Origin: Acidimicrobiaceae bacterium
GTDB lineage: Bacteria > Actinomycetota > Acidimicrobiia > Acidimicrobiales > RAAP-2
Reading direction: 5' to 3'
Length of the DNA stretch: 13,154 nucleotides
NCBI GenBank assembly: GCA_003152555.1
Contig: PMAL01000099.1
Coordinates: 518-13,671 of the forward strand
Shown piece after piece: positions 6,781-12,446 of this stretch. The notes beneath the pieces were generated by a model, which was not told the origin of the DNA, did not search any database, and saw only the letters and a list, made by a program, of their open reading frames with translations. How positions within the stretch are numbered: the stretch's first letter is position 1; the number at the start of each line of letters is the position of its first letter. Position numbers and translations under genes: made by a program.

Positions 6781-7578
6781 TTAGGTCCTCAACGTGAGGC
6801 TCACGGGGCAGTGGTCACTGCCCATGACGTTGGCGTGAATGTCGGCAGCCTCCACGCGATTGGAAAGGCTGTTCGAAACAAGGAAGTAGTCGATGCGCCA
6901 TCCGACATTGCGCGATCGGGCGTTGGAGAAATTGGACCACCATGTGTAATGACCGTTTCCTTGGTGGAAGATTCGAAAGGTGTCAACAAAGCCCGCATCC
7001 ACGAAGTTTTGAAATCCGTCGCGCTCTTCACTGGTGTATCCGGCCTTGCCCACGTTGGTCTTCGGATTAGCGAGGTCATCGGGCGTGTGCGCCACGTTGA
7101 GGTCTCCGCAGAAGATGACCGGTTTGGTTGCTTCGAGCTGTTGGAGATACAGCAGGAAAGCGGGGTCCCACAACGTGTGGCGCAGTGAAAGCCGACCGAG
7201 GTCACCTTTGGCGTTAGGCGTGTACACCGTTACGAGGAAGAAATCCGGGTACTCCGCCGTGAGCACGCGGCCTTCACTATGCGGGTCGCCGAATGCGTCG
7301 CCATTCATGGTGAACTTCTTGATGTCCTTGAGCAGTAGTCCCGAGGTCACGCTAAGCGGAGTCGTTTTCGAAAAGATTGCCGTACCGGAATAGCCCTTCT
7401 TCTCGGCGGAATTCCAATACTCTTCGTACCCGTCCAGTTGGACCTCGATCTGATGCTGCTGGGCCTTGGTCTCTTGGAGACATATAACGTCGGGCTGGAG
7501 TTCCTCGACAAACGGCACTAGCAGCCCTTTGTTGGCCACCGCTCGAATGCCATTCACGTTCCAGGAAACCAGTCGCAC
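6781..7578 (-). CDS. xth: Exodeoxyribonuclease III (AP endonuclease, ExoA/Xth family)
   Basis: 265 residues, the usual length for the family. It cuts DNA 5' to abasic sites and degrades 3' ends of duplex DNA in base excision repair. The catalytic set is complete: WNVNGIR (N7), LQETK (E36), VYTPNAK (Y119), GDLNVAH (D159, N161), GWRIDYFL (D230) and GSDHCPV (D255-H256). The start is fixed by sequence: GTG 7578 is preceded immediately by an in-frame TAG, and the protein must begin there to keep the first strand RLVSWNVNG. There is no Shine-Dalgarno site; a TACATT box six bases upstream suggests a leaderless message. It is divergent from the sigma-factor operon and not in an operon with other repair genes. 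Confidence 0.96.
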   Translation of the reverse strand: MRLVSWNVNGIRAVANKGLLVPFVEELQPDVICLQETKAQQHQIEVQLDGYEEYWNSAEKKGYSGTAIFSKTTPLSVTSGLLLKDIKKFTMNGDAFGDPHSEGRVLTAEYPDFFLVTVYTPNAKGDLGRLSLRHTLWDPAFLLYLQQLEATKPVIFCGDLNVAHTPDDLANPKTNVGKAGYTSEERDGFQNFVDAGFVDTFRIFHQGNGHYTWWSNFSNARSRNVGWRIDYFLVSNSLSNRVEAADIHANVMGSDHCPVSLTLRT

Positions 7579-7584
7579 CTAAGA

Positions 7585-7590
7585 AATGTA
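7585..7590 (-). promoter_or_regulatory. Probable extended -10 box for leaderless xth transcript
   Basis: On the minus strand TGCTACATT gives an extended -10 (TGn followed by TACATT). The box ends six bases before the GTG start, where transcription would begin at or next to the first codon. There is no Shine-Dalgarno sequence in between, and the adjacent in-frame TAG rules out a longer reading frame. Confidence 0.5.
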
Positions 7591-7596
7591 GCAATC

Positions 7597-7650
7597 AAGC
7601 TCCATTACCAGCGCCTCGAGGATCTCGGTGAAGCTCCATGATCGAGCTTC
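7597..7650. repeat. Repeated AAGCTC motif between divergent genes, possible operator
   Basis: AAGCTCCAT occurs at 7597-7605 and 7631-7639. The second copy is half of a perfect inverted repeat: GAAGCTC (7630-7636), loop CATGATC, GAGCTTC (7644-7650). The cluster lies between xth and the sigma gene, upstream of both promoters. It could be a regulator site or chance; no regulator is identified. Confidence 0.3.
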
Positions 7651-7706
7651 GATTGGCACTACGACGGCACAATTCTTCGTTGTACGCTCCGTACCCACAG
7701 CGTTAA

Positions 7707-7734
7707 ACATCCGACAATGGCTTCGGCTCCGAAT
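7707..7734 (+). promoter_or_regulatory. SigK-type ECF promoter ahead of the sigma gene
   Basis: ACATCC (7707-7712), a 16-base spacer and CCGAAT (7729-7734) match the published Mycobacterium tuberculosis SigK consensus CCATCC-N16-17-CCGAAT at 11 of 12 positions, as I recall it. The -10 ends nine bases before ATG 7744, so the message would be nearly leaderless. This is the expected autoregulatory promoter of a SigK-like factor. Confidence 0.6.
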
Positions 7735-7743
7735 AGGTAGTGA

Positions 7744-8316
7744 ATGCAAGAGTTCAGCGAGGCGAGCGACGCCCAGTTAGTCACGTCAATCGGACGATAC
7801 AGCGAGGTGGCACTCGCCGAGGTCTATCGACGCCACGGAGGCGCGGTGTACGGCCTCGCGCGACGGGTCTTAAATAACGCGACAGAAGCCGAAGACGTGA
7901 CCCAAGAGGTGTTTCTTCGACTGTGGAACCAGCCGGATCGCTATGACCCTGTGAGAGGTTCGTTGCGCTCGTTTTTGCTGGCTCAATCTCACGCCCGGGC
8001 TGTTGACGCCATTCGTTCACTCAATTCGCGCCGCGTGCGCGAAACCAACGAAGCGGTAAAAACGGCGAGGGCCGAATACGATATGCAGCACGAAGTGTGG
8101 GACTTGACCGTCACCCATCACGTGGCCCAAGCCCTTGGCGAACTGCCCGAAGAAGAGCGCCGGGCCATTGAGTTGGCGTACTTCGAGGGGCACACCTACG
8201 TGCAGGTTGCGCAGATTCTCAATCAACCAGAAGGAACTGTGAAAAGTAGAATTAGAAATGGCATGCAGCGCATGAGAAGCGTGCTGGTTGAAGCTGGCGT
8301 CCAGGAAGTGGAGTGA
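7744..8316 (+). CDS. ECF RNA polymerase sigma factor, SigK-like
   Basis: 190 residues, the normal size for a two-domain ECF factor. Region 2 spans about 20-95: YRRHGGAVYGLARRVL, AEDVTQEVFLRLW (the core-binding helix) and GSLRSFLLAQSHARAVDAIR (-10 recognition). Region 4 spans about 128-182: LGELPEEERRAIELAYF, then the -35 helix-turn-helix HTYVQVAQILNQPEGTVKSRIRNGMQRMR. It resembles mycobacterial SigK/SigL. It overlaps the start region of the anti-sigma gene, giving one transcript and probable translational coupling. A SigK-type promoter directly upstream suggests positive autoregulation, with the signal received by the membrane-bound anti-sigma factor. AGGTAG before the ATG could be a ribosome site, but it lies between the -10 box and the start and may be only partly transcribed. 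Confidence 0.94.
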   Translation: MQEFSEASDAQLVTSIGRYSEVALAEVYRRHGGAVYGLARRVLNNATEAEDVTQEVFLRLWNQPDRYDPVRGSLRSFLLAQSHARAVDAIRSLNSRRVRETNEAVKTARAEYDMQHEVWDLTVTHHVAQALGELPEEERRAIELAYFEGHTYVQVAQILNQPEGTVKSRIRNGMQRMRSVLVEAGVQEVE

Positions 8317-8318
8317 TG

Positions 8319-9083
8319 ATGACCCACGAAGAAGCCAGCGAACTATTGGCCGCTCTGGCGCTCGACGCGGTCGATAGCGCTGAACGCGAGCAGATTGAAG
8401 CGCACGTGGCGCAGTGTCCACGCTGTCAAAGTGAACTTGACAGTCTGCGTGAAGTTGCGAGCGCCATGGGTAACTCGGTGGCCGCCCTACCCGAGGGACT
8501 GTGGTCGAGCATCTCAACACGAATCTACGAGGATCAGAACGGCGAGACGCCGCCCTCGGAGTTGATCCTGGGAGGACTGAGCGAATCCACTCGGTCGCTC
8601 CGCGCGATGTCGTCGCGACGCGCCCGAACGCTCGTTAGTTCGTTCTCGGCGTTGGCCGCCGCCGCGATCGTGGTACTCGCCTTCAGTCTGGCGAGCGCCA
8701 ACGGCCACGTGTCACGTCTCAATAGCGCCTTGAACCGCAGCGCGAACAATGTGGTCCAGGCGGCCCTCTTGACGCCGGGTCGCAAATTGGTGAACCTCAA
8801 GAGTTCCGCGCAGGTGGAACTGGCCCAGTTTGTGCTGCTGCCCGACGGTCGCGGTTACTTGGTCAAGTCAAATATGCCTGCGTTGTCGTCCAACGAGACC
8901 TACCAGCTGTGGGGCGTCATCAACGGCACACCAATCTCGATTGGACTAATGGGTGATTCGCCAAATCAGGTGGGGTTCACCGTCTCTGGCGGTCCGACGC
9001 CGTCATCACTTGACGTCACTGTCGAACCGGCAGGAGGAACGCAGATGCCAACGAGTCCAGTTGTCGCGTCGGGTGCCGCGTAA
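8319..9083 (+). CDS. Membrane-bound zinc-type anti-sigma factor with RskA-like C-terminus
   Basis: 254 residues, second gene of the sigma operon. The N-terminal cytosolic domain carries the ZAS motif H29-x3-C33-x2-C36 (HVAQCPRCQSEL), which binds zinc and clamps the sigma factor. One transmembrane helix follows at about 105-125 (SSFSALAAAAIVVLAFSLA). The outside domain, about 135-250, has the anti-sigma-K pattern: VLLPDGRGYLVKSNMPAL, TYQLWGVINGTPISIGLMG, then a beta-rich end and a Ser/Pro/Val tail. By analogy with RskA, regulated proteolysis of this protein would free the sigma factor; the signal is unknown. Starts at GTG 8313, ATG 8316 and ATG 8319 are all possible. I prefer 8319 because GGAG at 8310-8313 is then five bases away. 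Confidence 0.9.
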   Translation: MTHEEASELLAALALDAVDSAEREQIEAHVAQCPRCQSELDSLREVASAMGNSVAALPEGLWSSISTRIYEDQNGETPPSELILGGLSESTRSLRAMSSRRARTLVSSFSALAAAAIVVLAFSLASANGHVSRLNSALNRSANNVVQAALLTPGRKLVNLKSSAQVELAQFVLLPDGRGYLVKSNMPALSSNETYQLWGVINGTPISIGLMGDSPNQVGFTVSGGPTPSSLDVTVEPAGGTQMPTSPVVASGAA

Positions 9084-9257
9084 GACCCAGCACGGTCGCA
9101 CAGCGTCAACTACATCGTCATACTCGCGCGAAGCAGAACACTACATTGTCGCAATTCAACGGTGCGCGTTGGCGAATGCAAATCCCGCAATGAAAAATGC
9201 GAACCTTGTTTACTCACGGGTAACGCCACACTCAAATGAGCATTGCGAGAATGCACG

Positions 9258-9304
9258 TTTCGCAGTTAGCTCACCTTTCGCATCAAGGTACTTCGTGCCA
9301 TAAT
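9258..9304 (+). promoter_or_regulatory. Carboxyltransferase promoter region with TTTCGCA direct repeats
   Basis: CATAAT (9299-9304), close to the TATAAT consensus, ends eight bases before ATG 9313, so the message is probably leaderless; no Shine-Dalgarno sequence is present. TTTCGCA occurs twice with an 18-base period (9258-9264 and 9276-9282), the second copy overlapping the expected -35 position. TGCGAA, the reverse of its core, occurs at 9198-9203. These could be regulator sites; no good TTGACA -35 is seen. The rest of the 9084-9257 gap holds nothing I recognise. Confidence 0.4.
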
Positions 9305-9312
9305 GGGTGTTC

Positions 9313-11154
9313 ATGTTAGAACCCACTGAAGACAGTGGACCACGCCCGGATGAAGACTTTGATGCAAGGTTTTTCGGCGAGGGCCATCCTGCTGGCTTGC
9401 CGGTCTTTGAACCTCCGGTCGGGGCTCACTTGCACAATCGCAAAAAGGTCAACAGCCCGTCGCAGCTCTTAGCACTCCAAGAGCAACTCAACTTCAAGCC
9501 AATTCACGTGCGTTGGCGAATTGCCAAAGATCTCGTTGGACTTATACGCAGCGGCCACGCAGGTGAAAAAGATGAATCGTATTTAGATAAGTTGCGCCGC
9601 GAAACGGGACGCGGAAAGTCTGAATCATCGACGTACGGAACCGCGACCATCGCGGGCCACCAGGTAGTGCTCTACGCCATGAACTGGGATTTCTTTGCGG
9701 GCTCGCTCGGCGTGGTGTCGGGGGAGAAATTTCAAGCGGCCGCCGACCTCGCGATAAGCAAGAAACTTCCCTTCGTGAGCGTCTACGCCTCGAGCGGCGT
9801 GCGTCAGCACGAGAACTTCGCGGGACTTACGCAGATGACGCGCATGGTCGAAGCTATCCGACACTTCAAGGAGAAGGTCGCGCTGCCCCAGATTGCGGTA
9901 CTGCTGGGCAACGTCTGGGGCGGAGTCTCGGCGAGCGCGGTACCCAATGCCGACCTCATCATCGCGACGTCGGGCACCAACTTCGGTTTTGCCGGTCCCA
10001 ACGTCATCGAGGCCTTCGAGGGCTCGTCGGTGCCCACGAACTCCCAGAGCGCCGAAGCTAATCTGCTCGATCGAAATATTGACGTCGTGCTCGCCGACGT
10101 CGACGAACTGGTCGGATACCTCGGTGAGCTACTCACGTCAACCGCACTGCCGGATAAGCATCGCGTGCTCACGCGTGAGTCGGTGCCCACAATTCACAAC
10201 GTCACGCCGTCCGATCAGCGCCGGGCATTCAGTTTCGGTCCCGTCGGGATATTCGGTCCCCATTTTCAAGACGCCACGGGTTCGGTGCAACTACAGTCCG
10301 CGTCGGCACGCGCGATACGGGCACTCGATGACCCTGAGGCGCTCGAGGAGCAGTATCAAGACCTCATGACCGACGCCAACAGGGTGGACCTCGAGTTCAT
10401 CATCCGCTTCGCCTTTACGGACGCCATCGCGGTCTATAACTACGTCCAAGAGTCCGACTACAAGCGCTATCCAGCCATCGTGGGTGCCTTCGCCAAGATT
10501 GGTAGTCAACCGTTCGTGATCGTCGGCACCCAGCCCTCGTATCAGCGATTTGGCGATACGGTGGTCAAGCGTCCCTCCAACCCCGCCCCGGAGGACTTTG
10601 CCTACATGGAACGGATCCTGGAGATGGGGGAGCGACTGCGTCTGCCGGCGCTGTTCGTCACTGACACACTCGGTGCGAAGCCCACCCTCGAGAGCGAGCG
10701 ACGGGGACAGTCGCGGGCAATTGCCCGTTCGATCTTGAAGGGTATTGACTACTCCGAACCGGTGATCTCGCTCGTTGCGGGCGCGCTCGGCAGTGGCGGC
10801 GGCCTCGCGACGACGCCCATGGCCGACCACGTGATCATGCTGGAAAAGGCCATGGCCTACGTGGCCGAACCTCGCTCGGCGGCGTCGATTCTTTACAAGA
10901 CACCTCAACCCACACGTGATCAGATCAGGACCACGCTCGCGACGATGCGTTCGACCGCACAGGACCAACTCGACCTGGGCCTCATCGACGAGGTCATTCC
11001 CGAAGACGCCAATCCCTTTGTCACCGTTGAGCGCGTGCACGGCGCCATCCTCCAGTCCTACGTCGAATTAGCGGAACTGTCAGAGAAGCGTTTACGCACG
11101 CGCCGCCAGGAACGGATTCGGGGCCTTCGCGCCTTCGAAATCGTCCAGGAGTAA
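9313..11154 (+). CDS. Fused acetyl-CoA carboxylase carboxyltransferase (AccD-AccA type, AccD3-like)
   Basis: 613 residues joining both halves of a biotin-dependent carboxyltransferase, which moves carboxyl from carboxybiotin to acetyl-CoA or a related acyl-CoA. The AccD-like half spans about 105-280: GVVSGEKFQAAADLAI, YASSGVRQHE (158-167), GGVSAS (203-208) and GFAGPNVIE. The AccA-like half spans about 360-595: YPAIVGAFAKIG, LPALFVTDTLGAKP, ERRGQSRAIARSI (462-474), GALGSGGGLA (490-499) and LDLGLIDEVIPE. The Cys4 zinc ribbon of AccD is absent; the N-terminal 100 residues contain no Cys. It resembles the AccD/AccA fusion called AccD3 (Rv0904c) in mycobacteria, but with a longer N-terminus. No biotin carboxylase or biotin carrier gene is nearby. 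I chose ATG 9313 over GTG 9307 because of its distance from the -10 box. Confidence 0.88.
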   Translation: MLEPTEDSGPRPDEDFDARFFGEGHPAGLPVFEPPVGAHLHNRKKVNSPSQLLALQEQLNFKPIHVRWRIAKDLVGLIRSGHAGEKDESYLDKLRRETGRGKSESSTYGTATIAGHQVVLYAMNWDFFAGSLGVVSGEKFQAAADLAISKKLPFVSVYASSGVRQHENFAGLTQMTRMVEAIRHFKEKVALPQIAVLLGNVWGGVSASAVPNADLIIATSGTNFGFAGPNVIEAFEGSSVPTNSQSAEANLLDRNIDVVLADVDELVGYLGELLTSTALPDKHRVLTRESVPTIHNVTPSDQRRAFSFGPVGIFGPHFQDATGSVQLQSASARAIRALDDPEALEEQYQDLMTDANRVDLEFIIRFAFTDAIAVYNYVQESDYKRYPAIVGAFAKIGSQPFVIVGTQPSYQRFGDTVVKRPSNPAPEDFAYMERILEMGERLRLPALFVTDTLGAKPTLESERRGQSRAIARSILKGIDYSEPVISLVAGALGSGGGLATTPMADHVIMLEKAMAYVAEPRSAASILYKTPQPTRDQIRTTLATMRSTAQDQLDLGLIDEVIPEDANPFVTVERVHGAILQSYVELAELSEKRLRTRRQERIRGLRAFEIVQE

Positions 11155-11244
11155 TGCGTCGGCGACGCCGGTTTGGATTGTTTCCAGAATCGATAACGTA
11201 AAGAGACTGTCAACGGGCAGGGAACTTTTAGATCGGAGTGCATC

Positions 11245-11673
11245 GTGGTCACTGAACTCGCAAAAGAGCTCTATACGGCAAAAGCAACCGCAGTTGGGGG
11301 CCGTGCCGGTCACGTGAAGAGTAGTGATGGCCTGATTGACGTGGATTTGCGTCGTCCGGTTGAAATGGGCGGTCCCGGAGGCGCCACCAATCCCGAGCAG
11401 TTATTCGCGGCTGGCTACTCGGCGTGTTTCCAGGGAGCCCTAGGTGTCGTCGCCAAGCGCAGCGACGTGAACACGGACGATTCCACCGTGACTGCGTCCG
11501 TCACGTTTGGCACCACCGAGAGTGGCGCCTTGGGCTTGGCGGTTGCGCTTGAAATCCACATTCCCGGTGTTGATCTCGCAACGGCACAGGAGTTGGCCGA
11601 CGGCGCCCACCAGGTGTGCCCGTATAGTCACGCCACGAGAAACAACATCAAAGTAACGGTAACGGCGGTTTAA
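11245..11673 (+). CDS. ohr: Organic hydroperoxide reductase Ohr (OsmC/Ohr family)
   Basis: 142 residues, the standard Ohr length. It reduces organic and fatty-acid hydroperoxides in the cytosol with thiols, usually from lipoylated proteins. The peroxidatic Cys61 is in GYSACFQGAL and the resolving Cys125 in HQVCPYSHATRNNI. The catalytic Arg20 (GGRAGHV) and Glu51 (NPEQLFAAG) are also in place, and the N-terminal LYTAKATAVGGRAGHVKSSDG is typical of Ohr rather than OsmC. GTG 11245 has a good ribosome site, GGAG, six bases upstream. No OhrR-type regulator is present. Its TAA overlaps the TAA of the convergent membrane-protein gene by two bases, leaving no room for a terminator between them. Confidence 0.95.
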   Translation: MVTELAKELYTAKATAVGGRAGHVKSSDGLIDVDLRRPVEMGGPGGATNPEQLFAAGYSACFQGALGVVAKRSDVNTDDSTVTASVTFGTTESGALGLAVALEIHIPGVDLATAQELADGAHQVCPYSHATRNNIKVTVTAV

Positions 11674-12185
11674 CGCCGCAGATAGAGTCGGCTGCCCAGT
11701 GCCAGGATCACGATGGCGCACACGAGTGGCGTAATCACGGGACCGATCCAGGTGACCGGGATCAAGAAAAAGACGTCCTTGGTAAAGAGGCTGTTGGGCC
11801 AATTGTCCAGTATTTTCAAAAAGACGTAGTACATGATGTCCCAACACGCGAAGCTGACAAGGAAGGCGCCGAGTCGCTGTCGCCAGTCACTGCCCGCAAT
11901 GTAGGCAATCGCAATCAAAACCACGATCGTGGCGACCTCGCGGACTTTTTCGACGTCGTTGATGCGATTGTTCACCAAGAGCGAATGCCTGGTGGTTACA
12001 AAGGCAATGAAACCGAGATTGAGCAGCGTCTTGTAGTGAATCAGCGAGTAGTTGCGGTGGAAATTCATCAAACCCCGCAGGTAGTACACCGCCGCGGCTT
12101 CGATGTAGCCAAACGCGCCGCCGGCGACGATCAAGAATGCCAGATTCGTGACGCTGGGGCGGCGGTGTCGTGAAAGCAGGTTCAC
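11670..12185 (-). CDS. Conserved integral membrane protein of unknown function
   Basis: 171 residues from GTG 12185. Five hydrophobic stretches: LAFLIVAGGAFGYIEAAAVYYLR, NLGFIAFVTT, REVATIVVLIAIAYIAG, LGAFLVSFACWDIMYYVFLKIL, and FFLIPVTWIGPVITPLVCAIVILAL. Charged Glu and Arg inside helices (E-A-A-A-V-Y-Y-L-R, R-E-V-A-T), WDIMYYVFLK and FLIPVTWIGPV are features of a widespread uncharacterised bacterial membrane family that I recognise by pattern but cannot name. The frame is open back to 12395, but the upstream part is polar and low in similarity. TACTCT six bases before GTG 12185 and the lack of a Shine-Dalgarno site suggest a leaderless start. It is divergent from the methyltransferase unit and convergent with ohr, so it is probably transcribed alone. 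Confidence 0.78.
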   Translation of the reverse strand: MNLLSRHRRPSVTNLAFLIVAGGAFGYIEAAAVYYLRGLMNFHRNYSLIHYKTLLNLGFIAFVTTRHSLLVNNRINDVEKVREVATIVVLIAIAYIAGSDWRQRLGAFLVSFACWDIMYYVFLKILDNWPNSLFTKDVFFLIPVTWIGPVITPLVCAIVILALGSRLYLRR

Positions 12186-12191
12186 CTTGCA

Positions 12192-12197
12192 AGAGTA
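12192..12197 (-). promoter_or_regulatory. Possible -10 box for a leaderless membrane-protein transcript
   Basis: On the minus strand TACTCT (TAnnnT) is followed by six bases (TGCAAG) and then GTG. The spacing is the same as at the xth and MFS starts. No -35 consensus is evident. Confidence 0.4.
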
Positions 12198-12353
12198 GTG
12201 CCGAACATCTTTTGGTCTCGAGCCCGGCACCAGCGCCGCGACGTCGCCCGGGAGTGGTTCTTGGCCGCTTCCGGTAATGTGCCAACATCGAAGGGTGGGA
12301 TTCCATTCCTTCGAACTTGGTCGTGAGCCAGGCTGTGACGCGGAGGTCAGACC

Positions 12354-12446
12354 ATGGTTGTGTGTTCGATGTTCTCGGGCATGAGTGAGCGTCATCGAAT
12401 CGTCGCTGACTACCGCTCACACGTGACGAACGCGGGCCGTCAATGA
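12354..12446 (+). CDS. 30-residue upstream ORF coupled to the methyltransferase
   Basis: ATG 12354 has the best ribosome site in the window: GGAGGT at 12342-12347, six bases upstream. It encodes 30 residues beginning MVVCSMFSGMSERHRIV and ending VTNAGRQ. Its TGA (12444-12446) overlaps the methyltransferase ATG (12443) as ATGA, in a different frame. The methyltransferase has no ribosome site of its own, so ribosomes ending here would re-initiate on it. A leader peptide controlling methyltransferase translation, or a real small protein, are both possible. The peptide is not recognised and has no membrane helix. The rest of the 12198-12341 gap holds nothing recognisable. Confidence 0.45.
   Translation: MVVCSMFSGMSERHRIVADYRSHVTNAGRQ

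Noticed and set aside
10291..11040. A 249-codon minus-strand ORF inside the carboxyltransferase gene
   Set aside because: It is fully antisense to a well-conserved enzyme and its His/Arg/Gly-rich translation matches no family.
11156..11186. GC-rich palindromic bases followed by T-rich sequence after the carboxyltransferase, a possible terminator
   Set aside because: The pairing GCGTCGGCGACGC leaves too short a loop for a stable long stem, and the following T residues are broken by G and A.
12386..12427. Inverted 7-mers GTGAGCG and CGCTCAC near the methyltransferase start
   Set aside because: Short arms with a long spacer, inside the coding part of the small ORF; expected by chance.
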